Shown piece by piece: positions 34,523-42,306 of a stretch of DNA of 64,000 nucleotides. A model generated the notes under the pieces. It did not search any database and was not told the DNA's origin. It saw only the letters and a list, made by a program, of their open reading frames with translations. Each line of letters opens with the position of its first letter. The first letter of the stretch is position 1. The position numbers and the translations under genes are program-made. Source of the stretch: Cytophagaceae bacterium UBA7467 (GTDB taxonomy: Bacteria > Bacteroidota > Bacteroidia > Cytophagales > Spirosomataceae); contig DLPD01000029.1 in assembly GCA_002479785.1 (NCBI GenBank), positions 85,399 to 149,398 of the forward strand, given 5' to 3'.

Positions 34523-35479
34523 CTAAACGCTATTTTTAAACCAATGTTCGGCGCGATTCTCCGACCAAGTATAACCCTGGTAATTCTTCGGATAAAATCC
34601 ACAATGCCCTCCTTTTTCTTGTGCGTCTAATTGGACAAAGTCTAACGTTTTCACAAAAGATTCCGGAATACATTCCGCCGATAAAAATGGGTCATTTTTT
34701 GCATTCACGATTAAAGTGGGTACGTTAATCTGATCCAAAAAATACAAGGAGCTACTCTTTTCATAATAGTCTTCCCCGTCTTTAAACCCGTGCAAAGGCC
34801 CTGTGATCACATTATCAAAATCCACTAAACTCTTAATAGAATCAATCATCTCCACGGTAATATCCTGAGAATAGCGCGCGGACTTTTCCTTGACTTTTTT
34901 AATGAGAGTTTGTAGAAATCGATGAGTGTAGAGTCTGTTTTCCCGCTTAGCTAATTGCTTGCTACTCGATGAAAGGTGTAAAGGTACGGAAAATGCGACA
35001 GCTTTTCGAATCATTTCAGGAGGATTTTTGCCTTGTTCCCCTAACCATTTTAAGGTTAAGTTGCCCCCTAAACTAAATCCTGCGAGATAGATCTCTTTCG
35101 CCCCGCGTTCGATGGCCAGCTTGATGATAAAGTCCAAATCATCCGTAGCTCCACTATGGTAAAACCGCAGATTCTTATTGGGCTCCCCTGAACAGCTTCG
35201 GTAATTCCAGGCCAGCGCGTTCATCCCTTTCATCTTGTGAATTAATCCCGTCACATATTGGCGATCACTCGATCCTTCCAAACCATGGGATACAATCAAT
35301 AAAGGACGCTCTGAAAGTTCACCACCATACCAATCGATATCTAAGAAATCCTGATCCGGAGTAGTCACCCGTTCGCGGCGTGGCGTATCAGAAAGAGTCA
35401 CTTTTCGAAAAAGGGAGGGATAAATACTTTGTGTATGCCCGTCCGGTAACCATAGTGGCGGGGTATAATTCTCTAACAT
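34523..35479 (-). CDS. Alpha/beta hydrolase, YheT-like esterase family
   Basis: Product of 318 residues. The alpha/beta-hydrolase nucleophile elbow is IYLAGFSLGGNLTLKW (Ser), the acid is in IVNAKNDPFLS, and the His is in EKGGHCGFYP. The N-terminal PPLWLPDGHTQSIYP is typical of the YheT/ABHD1-3 family. Members are putative carboxylesterases or lipases; the natural substrate is not known. It overlaps the SDR gene by one base (TAATG) and precedes the serine genes by 11 bases. Confidence 0.9.
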   Translation of the reverse strand: MLENYTPPLWLPDGHTQSIYPSLFRKVTLSDTPRRERVTTPDQDFLDIDWYGGELSERPLLIVSHGLEGSSDRQYVTGLIHKMKGMNALAWNYRSCSGEPNKNLRFYHSGATDDLDFIIKLAIERGAKEIYLAGFSLGGNLTLKWLGEQGKNPPEMIRKAVAFSVPLHLSSSSKQLAKRENRLYTHRFLQTLIKKVKEKSARYSQDITVEMIDSIKSLVDFDNVITGPLHGFKDGEDYYEKSSSLYFLDQINVPTLIVNAKNDPFLSAECIPESFVKTLDFVQLDAQEKGGHCGFYPKNYQGYTWSENRAEHWFKNSV

Positions 35480-36303
35480 TAAATGAAAAAGTCAGGCAAT
35501 AATTGATTTTCTGGTGTATTCGGATTCACACGGTACTCGGCGAAATCTGTCATTCCTTCTGCACGCAAGACGTCTTCATCAATGTAGAAATTCCCACTGA
35601 CCGTCTTCGCATCTTTCTGTAAAATAGCTGCTGCGGCATCTGCCATAATTGTTGCCTTGCGCCCTAATTGCATCATGGAGGCATTTCCTACCGCAAATTC
35701 GATGGCAGCAGTCGCAATAATGGTTTTAGGCCAAAGCGAATTAAAAGCCACTTTCCCCTTAAATTCAGCTGCCATTCCGAGGGTACATAAAGACATACCG
35801 AATTTGGCAATCGAATACGCCACATGATTCTCAAACCAGCGCGCCTCCACATTTAAAGGAGGAGAAAGCGTTAAAACGTGCGGATTTTCTGATTTCAATA
35901 AATAAGGCAAACAAGCCTGAGCGCATAAATAGGTACCGCGCGCATTAACCTGATTCATCAAGTCGTACTTCTTCATCTCGGTGCTCAAGGTGCCAGTCAG
36001 TTGAATCGCCGACGCATTATTTATCAAGATATCAATGCCCCCAAAGGTCTCGACGGCTAATTTTACTGCTGCTAAAACCTGATTTTCGTCACGAATATCC
36101 ACCATACAGGCCAAAGCCTTTCCACCAGCCGCCTCAATTTCAGCCGCTGCCGTGTGAATGGTACCCGGCAATTTAGGATGTGGTTCAGAAGTTTTAGCCG
36201 CAATAACGATGTTTGCGCCCTCTGAAGCTAATTTTTTCGCTATCTCTAGTCCGATCCCTCGGGAACCACCGGTGATAAACACGGTCTTATTTTTGAAGTG
36301 CAT
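35479..36303 (-). CDS. Short-chain dehydrogenase/reductase (HSDL2-like)
   Basis: Product of 274 residues. It has the NAD(P)-binding TGGSRGIGLEIAKKL, IDILINNASAIQLTG, and the catalytic YSIAKFGMS (YxxxK). The long substrate loop and AKTSEPHPKLPGTIHT segment are typical of the hydroxysteroid dehydrogenase-like 2 subgroup, which may act on fatty acyl substrates. It is first in a seven-gene run (SDR, YheT, SerB-SerA, SerC, Gfo/Idh, SGNH, NUDIX regulator) with gaps of at most 15 bases. Confidence 0.9.
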   Translation of the reverse strand: MHFKNKTVFITGGSRGIGLEIAKKLASEGANIVIAAKTSEPHPKLPGTIHTAAAEIEAAGGKALACMVDIRDENQVLAAVKLAVETFGGIDILINNASAIQLTGTLSTEMKKYDLMNQVNARGTYLCAQACLPYLLKSENPHVLTLSPPLNVEARWFENHVAYSIAKFGMSLCTLGMAAEFKGKVAFNSLWPKTIIATAAIEFAVGNASMMQLGRKATIMADAAAAILQKDAKTVSGNFYIDEDVLRAEGMTDFAEYRVNPNTPENQLLPDFFI

Positions 36304-36376
36304 ATAATTCCATTTTTTTCTTCTTCTAAATTACGATTTTCTTTCAAAGACAGATACATTTTAAACTTTTGCATTG

Positions 36377-36399
36377 TACTTTTGTGAATTAATATTCAC
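36377..36399 (+). promoter_or_regulatory. hemA -7 element with overlapping palindrome
   Basis: TACTTTTG (36377-36384) matches TAnnTTTG exactly, about 30 bases before the hemA ATG. It is followed at once by an inverted repeat GTGAAT-TAAT-ATTCAC (36384-36399) that would cover the predicted start of transcription, a suitable place for a repressor. No -33 element was recognised. The operator role is inference from position. Confidence 0.5.
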
Positions 36400-36412
36400 G
36401 CTTAAGACAGAA

Positions 36413-37687
36413 ATGATTTTACCTTTTAAATCCGTCAGCCTATCACACCGTACTGCGCCGCTCGCTATTCGCGAGATGCTAGCGTTGAACGAGGATGAGA
36501 GCAAAGGATTTTATGTGAAGTGCAAGGATCTTTTTGGCTTAAATGAATTGTTAATTGTCTCTACCTGCAACCGCACAGAGTTCTATTTTACGTCTGATCG
36601 AGACATCTCGACCGACTTAATCAAGGCTTTCTTAATCGAAAAAGGATTAACAAACACCGCTGAATATCTAGGTTATTTCAAGCAAATGGACGAAACAGAG
36701 GATTCTCTGCGCCATTTATTCGAAGTAGCGACCGGCTTGCAGTCGAAAGTAGTTGGGGATTTACAAATCCCGAATCAAATCAAAAAAGCCTACCAACAAG
36801 CGGCCGATTTAAATATGGCTGGTCCCTATTTGCACCGCTTGATGCATACTATCTTCTATTCTAACAAGCGTGTAGCGCAAGAAACGTCTTTCCGTGATGG
36901 AGCAGCCTCCGTTTCCTATGCAACCGTTGCCTTGGCTGAAGAACTTTCTCAAGCCCTACCTAACCCGAAAGTCTTAATCCTAGGATTAGGCGAGATCGGT
37001 TTAGATGTGTGCAAGAATATGGAGGAAAAGGATTTTGCGGAATTCACGATTATGAACCGTACAATCGAGAAAGCGGAGAAAATTGCCGCTGGAAAAGAAC
37101 TTTTCAGAGTAGCTCCTTTCGCTGACTTGTGGAAAGAAATCGCCGCTGCTGACATTATTATCTCGTCTGTTCGCACAGATAGCCCTATCATCACGCAGGC
37201 AGAAATTAAGAAATTGCAATTATTGTCCTTTAAATACTTCATCGACCTTTCTGTGCCTCGTAGCATTGAAGAAGGTATCGAGAAAATTAATGGGGTGCTT
37301 TTATACAACATCGACACCTTGAAGGAGCGTGCAGATGAAGCTTTGGCTACTCGTTTAGCCTCTATCCCGGATGTGCGCAACATCATCGAAGAGAGTATTG
37401 TTAGCTTTAATGATTGGTCAAAAGAAATGGAGGTTTCACCTACCATCCATAAATTGAAAAATGCGCTGGAACAAATCCGCAAGGAAGAGATGAACCGCCA
37501 TATGAAAGGTTTGACGAAAGAAGAGACGGAAAAGCTGGAAAAAATTACGGCTGGTTTAGTCCAAAAAATCATCAAACAACCCATCATCCACCTAAAAGCC
37601 GCTTGTAAGCGTGGTGATTCAGATAAAATGGTGGATGTCTTGAACGACCTGTTCAATTTAGAGAGTTTCGAAGAAATCGAATCTTAA
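36413..37687 (+). CDS. hemA: Glutamyl-tRNA reductase HemA
   Basis: HemA reduces glutamyl-tRNA(Glu) to glutamate-1-semialdehyde with NADPH, the first committed step of haem synthesis in the C5 pathway. The 424-residue product has the catalytic cysteine in VSTCNRTEFY (Cys52), the substrate region SLSHRTAPLAIREML, VGDLQIPNQIKKAY, the NADPH-binding VLILGLGEIGLDV, and a C-terminal dimerisation helix. I used the ATG at 36413 (MILPFKSVSL), because the upstream in-frame TTG lies in the promoter region. recX follows after 10 bases. Confidence 0.96.
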   Translation: MILPFKSVSLSHRTAPLAIREMLALNEDESKGFYVKCKDLFGLNELLIVSTCNRTEFYFTSDRDISTDLIKAFLIEKGLTNTAEYLGYFKQMDETEDSLRHLFEVATGLQSKVVGDLQIPNQIKKAYQQAADLNMAGPYLHRLMHTIFYSNKRVAQETSFRDGAASVSYATVALAEELSQALPNPKVLILGLGEIGLDVCKNMEEKDFAEFTIMNRTIEKAEKIAAGKELFRVAPFADLWKEIAAADIIISSVRTDSPIITQAEIKKLQLLSFKYFIDLSVPRSIEEGIEKINGVLLYNIDTLKERADEALATRLASIPDVRNIIEESIVSFNDWSKEMEVSPTIHKLKNALEQIRKEEMNRHMKGLTKEETEKLEKITAGLVQKIIKQPIIHLKAACKRGDSDKMVDVLNDLFNLESFEEIES

Positions 37688-37697
37688 TTTTTCCCTC

Positions 37698-38150
37698 ATG
37701 AATAGCGAGATTCTCCAAAAGCTGGCCCGCTATTGCGCCTACCAGGAAAGATGTGTGCAAGAATTAGAGCAGAAGATGAAGACCTTTGAGGTTTCTCCTT
37801 CAGAGTATGCTGACTATTTAGCCTGGCTTCGCGAAAATAACTACCTGAATGAAGCGCGTTTTGTCGAAATTTTTGTCCGCTCGAAGTTCAACCAAAAAAG
37901 CTGGGGTCGCACGAAAATAAATTATGAATTGCGCAAGCGCGGTATTTCAGCTTCACTTGTCGCCACTGCCTGGGATGGCATCGATGATGCTGATTATATT
38001 GAGAAAGCCCGTACTATTTTACAGAAGAAAAAGGATGAAATCAAAACGGGGACTTCGCCGCAACGCTACCAGAAGTGCTATCAATTTGGCCTCTCTAAAG
38101 GCTATGAATCCTCCCTTGTTCGCGAGCTATTAAAGCCTCTATTTGCATAA
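37698..38150 (+). CDS. recX: Regulatory protein RecX
   Basis: RecX binds RecA and inhibits filament growth and recombinase activity. The 150-residue product has the three-helix RecX repeats. Marks are LARYCAYQERCVQELEQKM, YLAWLRENNYLNEARFVEIF, FNQKSWGRTKINYELRKRGI and, at the end, YQFGLSKGYESSLVRELL. recA is not adjacent here; the gene rides behind hemA. Its last codons contain the -33 box of the promoter for the tyrosine leader that follows. Confidence 0.92.
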   Translation: MNSEILQKLARYCAYQERCVQELEQKMKTFEVSPSEYADYLAWLRENNYLNEARFVEIFVRSKFNQKSWGRTKINYELRKRGISASLVATAWDGIDDADYIEKARTILQKKKDEIKTGTSPQRYQKCYQFGLSKGYESSLVRELLKPLFA

Positions 38151-38172
38151 AAGTAAAATTTTCCTACCTTTG
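38142..38172 (+). promoter_or_regulatory. Complete Bacteroidota-type promoter of the Tyr leader/tyrA operon
   Basis: TTTG (38142-38145, in the end of recX) and TACCTTTG (38165-38172) match the -33 and -7 consensus with a 19-base spacer. The leader ATG begins only five bases after the -7 box, so transcription should start at or near the ATG and the leader mRNA would be essentially leaderless. Confidence 0.75.
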
Positions 38173-38176
38173 GCAT

Positions 38177-38242
38177 ATGAATTCACACGCAATCAACTAT
38201 TTAACAGGGTATTATTACGCAGGTTATTACAACGCTGCCTAA
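38177..38242 (+). CDS. Tyrosine-rich leader peptide of an attenuator
   Basis: A 21-codon open frame (begins MNSHAINYLTG) in which six codons are for tyrosine, including a YYY run at codons 12-14 and a YY pair at codons 17-18. It ends in TAA just before a set of competing stems and a terminator, upstream of an aromatic-type aminotransferase and tyrA. It is too short to have another obvious role. The expected function is as a ribosome-stalling sensor: shortage of Tyr-tRNA would halt the ribosome on the Tyr codons. The peptide is inferred from sequence and no homologue was checked. Confidence 0.75.
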   Translation: MNSHAINYLTGYYYAGYYNAA

Positions 38243-38295
38243 TCGGTTATATAGTTTTTTGTCAATTATATCAGCCGACTTTACGTCGGTTTTTT
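38197..38295 (+). promoter_or_regulatory. Tyrosine attenuator: competing 1:2, 2:3 and 3:4 stems
   Basis: Region 1 (38197-38205, inside the leader) can pair with region 2 (38246-38254) in 8 of 9 positions. Region 2 (38243-38254, TCGGTTATATAG) can pair with region 3 (38266-38278) in 12 pairs with one bulged base. Region 3 also holds CCGAC (38275-38279), which pairs with GTCGG (38285-38289) to form a terminator. A ribosome stalled on the YYY codons would cover region 1, freeing region 2 to capture region 3, so transcription continues. A ribosome reaching the stop codon would mask region 2, so the terminator forms. This is the classic four-region logic, worked out by eye without energy calculation. 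Confidence 0.72.
38275..38295 (+). terminator. Intrinsic terminator of the Tyr attenuator
   Basis: Stem CCGAC / GTCGG (extendable by a G-T and an A-T pair) with loop TTTAC, followed by six T. The T-run ends five bases before the ATG of the aminotransferase gene. Confidence 0.82.
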
Positions 38296-38300
38296 GTTTT

Positions 38301-39479
38301 ATGAGCTTACACATTCAAGCGGCGAGCCGCTTAAACAGCGTGGAGGAATACTATTTCTCTAAGAAATTAAAGCAGATTGCTGCTTTAAAAGAATCCGGTA
38401 TGCCTATTATCAATTTAGGCATCGGTTCTCCTGACCTAGCGCCCTCTTCTGAGACGATCGCAGCCTTGACTGAAAGTGCGGCAAATCCAGCCAACCACGC
38501 CTACCAAGGTTACCAGGGAATACCCGCTTTGCGCGAGGCATTCGCATCGTTTTATGCGAAGCATTACGGCGTAAAAGTTCATCCCGCTTCCGAGATTTTA
38601 CCCTTGATCGGTTCTAAAGAAGGTATCATGCACATCGCCATGGCCTTTTTAGAAAAAGGCGACGTAACCTTGATCCCTAATCCTGGCTACCCTACCTATT
38701 CGGCGGCCTGCTCTTTAGCCGGTGCCACAGTAGAAAGCTATGAATTATCCGCTTCTAACGGTTGGTTACCTGATTTAAAGGCCTTAGAAAAACGTGATCT
38801 TTCCAAAGTAAAAATCATGTGGGTGAACTACCCGCACATGCCTACCGGAGCGCAAGCTACGGTTGAATTCTTCACGGAATTACGTGATTTTGCCATTCGC
38901 CATTCGATCTTATTAGTGAATGATAATCCCTACAGCTTCATTTTGAACGAAAAGCCCATGAGTATGCTTTCGATTCCGGGGATGCTGGACGTCGCCATCG
39001 AATTGAATTCCCTTTCGAAATCCCACAATATGGCGGGCTGGAGAATTGGGGCGGCTTTTGGGAAAGCCGAATTCCTGGCTCCCGTATTGAAATTCAAATC
39101 CAATATGGATTCTGGGATGTTTTTACCATTGCAACAGGCGGCGGTGAAAGCACTTTCTGCAGATGCGGACTGGTTTGCGAACCAGAATCGCATTTACCGT
39201 TCTCGACAAAAACGCGCTTTCGAATTGCTAGACCTATTAGATTGCGTCTATGATCCGGCACAGTCGGGCATGTTTGTTTGGGCCAAAATCCCTGCTGCAT
39301 TCGAATCAGGTTACGCATTATCTGATAAAATTTTAGACGAAAACGCGGTGTTTATTACGCCGGGGGGAATCTTCGGAACACAGGGTGATGAGTATATACG
39401 CATCTCCCTTTGCGCACAAGAATCCGTTTTCTCACAAGCGATTGATCGCATCAAAAACCACAGCAATGGCATCTCCTAA
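38301..39479 (+). CDS. Class I/II PLP-dependent aminotransferase, probably aromatic amino acid aminotransferase
   Basis: Product of 392 residues of aminotransferase fold type I. It has LGIGSPDLAPS, HAYQGYQGIPALREAF, GSKEGIMHIAMAFL, NPGYPTYSAACSLAGA and the PLP lysine in NSLSKSHNMAGWRIG (Lys240). It resembles the LL-diaminopimelate/aspartate aminotransferase group by motif. Its position behind a Tyr-rich attenuator and overlapping tyrA points to transamination of phenylpyruvate or 4-hydroxyphenylpyruvate. In many Bacteroidota such a gene lies between pheA and tyrA; pheA is not present here. The ATG at 38301 is five bases after the attenuator T-run. Confidence 0.88.
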   Translation: MSLHIQAASRLNSVEEYYFSKKLKQIAALKESGMPIINLGIGSPDLAPSSETIAALTESAANPANHAYQGYQGIPALREAFASFYAKHYGVKVHPASEILPLIGSKEGIMHIAMAFLEKGDVTLIPNPGYPTYSAACSLAGATVESYELSASNGWLPDLKALEKRDLSKVKIMWVNYPHMPTGAQATVEFFTELRDFAIRHSILLVNDNPYSFILNEKPMSMLSIPGMLDVAIELNSLSKSHNMAGWRIGAAFGKAEFLAPVLKFKSNMDSGMFLPLQQAAVKALSADADWFANQNRIYRSRQKRAFELLDLLDCVYDPAQSGMFVWAKIPAAFESGYALSDKILDENAVFITPGGIFGTQGDEYIRISLCAQESVFSQAIDRIKNHSNGIS

Positions 39480-40323
39480 AGTAGGCATCATCGGTATCGG
39501 ATTAATTGGTGGATCCATCGCCTTGGGGCTTCGCAAGAGCGGCTGGGCCGCCGAAATCATCGGTATTGATACCAATCCCGAACACCAGAAAAAAGCACTA
39601 GCCTTAGGCCTCGTGGACCGAATCAAAACGTGGCAAGAGGCCATCGATGAAGTCGATGTCTTCGTTTGCGCGATTCCGGTAGATCTTTTGGTGGCTTTAA
39701 TTCCATCCGTATTGGATGCGCTAAAACCAGGCCAAGTAATCATCGAGGTAGGTTCCACTAAAACGCCTATTTTCGAAGCTTTACAAAACCACCCCAAACG
39801 TGCCCAATTCGTTTCTACCCACCCGATGGCCGGAACAGAATTCTCGGGTCCTGAAGCAGCCGTTCAAGGTCTATTCGTGGGTAAACGTGGTGTCATTTGC
39901 GACAAGGAACTCAGCGACCCCACTGCAGTAGAATTGATTGAAGATTTATACCGCAGGGGCTTAGAGATGAACCTCATCTACATGGGGTCCATCGAGCATG
40001 ATATGCACACGGCCTATATTTCACATATCTCACACATCTGTTCCTTTGCTTTGGCGAATACCGTATTAGAGAAAGAAAAGAACGAAGCCCGCATTTTCGA
40101 ACTTGCCTCCACCGGTTTTGAATCCACCGTGCGTCTGGCAAAATCTTCCCCCGAAACCTGGAGCCAAATATTCCACCAAAACCAGGAGAACTTGCTCGAC
40201 GTTTTGGACGAATACATTAACACCCTGTTGAAATACAAAGGTCTGATGCTTTCAGGCAGCTACGAAAAGCTGAAAGAAGAATTAGGAAAGGCGAATGATA
40301 TAGGGAGGATCTTGAAAGGATAA
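39466..40323 (+). CDS. tyrA: Prephenate dehydrogenase TyrA
   Basis: TyrA oxidatively decarboxylates prephenate to 4-hydroxyphenylpyruvate, the precursor of tyrosine. The 285-residue product has the NAD-binding VGIIGIGLIGGSIALGL, followed by an Asp at the second strand end (IIGIDTNPE), which favours NAD over NADP. It also has VSTHPMAGTEFSGPE with the catalytic His119, and EHDMHTAYISHISHI. It has no chorismate mutase or ACT domain, so allosteric control by tyrosine may be weak, leaving room for transcriptional control. The ATG at 39466 overlaps the aminotransferase end by 14 bases. Confidence 0.93.
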   Translation: MASPKVGIIGIGLIGGSIALGLRKSGWAAEIIGIDTNPEHQKKALALGLVDRIKTWQEAIDEVDVFVCAIPVDLLVALIPSVLDALKPGQVIIEVGSTKTPIFEALQNHPKRAQFVSTHPMAGTEFSGPEAAVQGLFVGKRGVICDKELSDPTAVELIEDLYRRGLEMNLIYMGSIEHDMHTAYISHISHICSFALANTVLEKEKNEARIFELASTGFESTVRLAKSSPETWSQIFHQNQENLLDVLDEYINTLLKYKGLMLSGSYEKLKEELGKANDIGRILKG

Positions 40324-40325
40324 AA

Positions 40326-40348
40326 AAAAGGCCCATAAAGGGCCTTTT
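40326..40348. terminator. Bidirectional intrinsic terminator
   Basis: A 9-bp perfect stem (AAAAGGCCC / GGGCCTTTT) with loop ATAAA sits just after the tyrA stop. It also serves the convergent M1 peptidase gene, since A and T tracts flank both sides. Confidence 0.9.
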
Positions 40349-40354
40349 CATTTC

Positions 40355-42304
40355 TTACCTTGAGCGAACACTCAGCGGCTTCCACGTATTATTCTTCGAA
40401 TCCATATCTGGGAATGAATGATCTGGATCAATCACCACCGACTTAATCGGAAGCTTAGTCGAAGTGCGGAACGTCCAGCTAGCACCACGTTGCCAAATCT
40501 CCACCGGGAACGTGAAACGTTCTTTTTCTCCGCTCGTTAATTCCACTTCCACCACTGCTGGCATCGCCATTTTGTCTAAGTTTTCGATGGTAATTACCGC
40601 ACCTTTCGTAGGATCTTGTTCTACATAATCCACATCTTTTACGGATTGGTCTAATTTCCAAAGTTCATAGAACCAAGCTCTCCAGAACCAGCCTAAATCC
40701 TCACCAGCCCCATCTTCCATCGCACGGAAAAAGTCCATTGGGGTAGGGTGTTTGAAGGCCCATTTGGCGATATAATTTTTAAAAGCATAGTCAAAACGAT
40801 CTGGCCCTAAGATATGTTCACGTAAGATGCGCAAACCAAAGCCTGGTTTATTATAAGCCTCCCAGCCCAAATTACGCGTTTGAATTACATCAGGAATCGA
40901 CATAATCGGATCAGCTGTTTCACGGAACATCGATTTCGCGATCGCATGCATATCAAATTTACGGTTCTTGTACTCTCCCTTATTAAAGGCATCCGTCGAA
41001 TAGAAATTAATGAACGTATTAAAACCTTCATCCATCCATGCAAATTTCCGCTCGTTATTCCCCACAATCATCGGGAACCAGTTATGGCCAAATTCGTGGT
41101 CCGTCACGCCCCATAATGACGCCGTTTTATCCTTATAGCCACAGAAAATAATACCTGGATATTCCATACCTGAAACGACACCCGCAACATTCGTCGCTAC
41201 TGGATAGGTATACTCGTACAACCAATTTGAATAATGCTCAATGGATGCTTTCACATATTCTGTCGAACGCGCCCAAGCATCCTTGCCATCCGATTCTACC
41301 GGATATACAGACACAGCTAGTGACTTCTTGCCACTAGGTAAATTGATACGACAAGCATCTATAATGAAAGCCTTAGACGAAGCAAATGCCACGTCGCGGG
41401 CATTATTACACTTAAACTTCCAGGTTAATCGATCTTTCGCCGGACGAGAAGCTGGATCTGTCACTTCAGCCGCCGAGCGAATCACGACAGTTGTTTCTGA
41501 GTTTGCAGCCGCAGCCCATTTCTTCACCTGATCCGCCGTATACACTTCCGTCGGATTCAATAATTCACCTGATCCCACTACGATATGAGAGGCAGGTGCG
41601 TTAATTGAATATTCGAAATTACCGTATTCTAAATAAAACTCACCGGCTCCTAGATAAGGCAACACGTTCCACCCCTCGATATCATCGTATACACAAACGC
41701 GCGGAAACCACTGCGCCACTGTGTAGATCGCGCCATTCTTCGTTTGTTGGATACCCATTCTGTCCGAAGCATTCTCCGGCGAAGTGAATGAATAAGCGAT
41801 TTTAATTTTTGCTATCCCTACTTTTTCTGCCAAAGGAGACGCTAAACGAATCTGCATCCGCGTATCTTCCACGATAAAGTTAGCTGGCTTGCCATCGATT
41901 GTTACACTCTCGATTTTATAACCACCTTCGAAAGCTAAATTTCCAAAGCGTCCACCCGAAATAGGCGTCGTCTTTCCTCCGCGCGACTGGGTATTGAAGC
42001 TATTTTGGTCTAATTGCAACCACAAAAACGGCAGCTTATCTGGGGAATTATTTTTATACGTAATTTCCACATCCCCCGTGATTTTGTTTGCAACATCATC
42101 TAAGGAAACGGCAATCTTGTAATCCGCCGAGTTTTGCCAATAACCCGGCCCAGGAACACCCGCTGCTGAGCGAGCAGGAGATACAGGACCATAGTTCCAA
42201 AGTGGATGAAACAATTCGTAAGCAGAATACTTACTTTGAGCTAATGCGGTTGTTGATACTATTAAGGCTAAGCCTAGAAAAACGTGTTTTTTAAACATAT
42301 TCAT
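40355..42304 (-). CDS. Secreted M1-family zinc metallopeptidase
   Basis: Product of 649 residues with a signal peptide (VFLGLALIVSTTALA-Q). The zinc motif DHEFGHNWFPMIVGNNERKF, followed by AWMDEGFNTF, gives HExxH plus the third ligand Glu, as in gluzincin M1 peptidases. The exopeptidase GxMEN motif is replaced by SGMEYPG, a variation common in Bacteroidota secreted members. It probably trims peptides in the periplasm or at the surface. ATG codons at 42304 and 42298 are both possible; it follows the acyl-CoA dehydrogenase gene by two bases, suggesting co-transcription. Confidence 0.92.
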   Translation of the reverse strand: MNMFKKHVFLGLALIVSTTALAQSKYSAYELFHPLWNYGPVSPARSAAGVPGPGYWQNSADYKIAVSLDDVANKITGDVEITYKNNSPDKLPFLWLQLDQNSFNTQSRGGKTTPISGGRFGNLAFEGGYKIESVTIDGKPANFIVEDTRMQIRLASPLAEKVGIAKIKIAYSFTSPENASDRMGIQQTKNGAIYTVAQWFPRVCVYDDIEGWNVLPYLGAGEFYLEYGNFEYSINAPASHIVVGSGELLNPTEVYTADQVKKWAAAANSETTVVIRSAAEVTDPASRPAKDRLTWKFKCNNARDVAFASSKAFIIDACRINLPSGKKSLAVSVYPVESDGKDAWARSTEYVKASIEHYSNWLYEYTYPVATNVAGVVSGMEYPGIIFCGYKDKTASLWGVTDHEFGHNWFPMIVGNNERKFAWMDEGFNTFINFYSTDAFNKGEYKNRKFDMHAIAKSMFRETADPIMSIPDVIQTRNLGWEAYNKPGFGLRILREHILGPDRFDYAFKNYIAKWAFKHPTPMDFFRAMEDGAGEDLGWFWRAWFYELWKLDQSVKDVDYVEQDPTKGAVITIENLDKMAMPAVVEVELTSGEKERFTFPVEIWQRGASWTFRTSTKLPIKSVVIDPDHSFPDMDSKNNTWKPLSVRSR

Positions 42305-42306
42305 TC

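Noticed and set aside
36949..37656. Long open frame (235 codons) antisense to hemA
   Set aside because: It lies wholly inside a well-conserved gene, has Ser/Phe-rich composition typical of a reverse-frame shadow, and shows no domain or start context.
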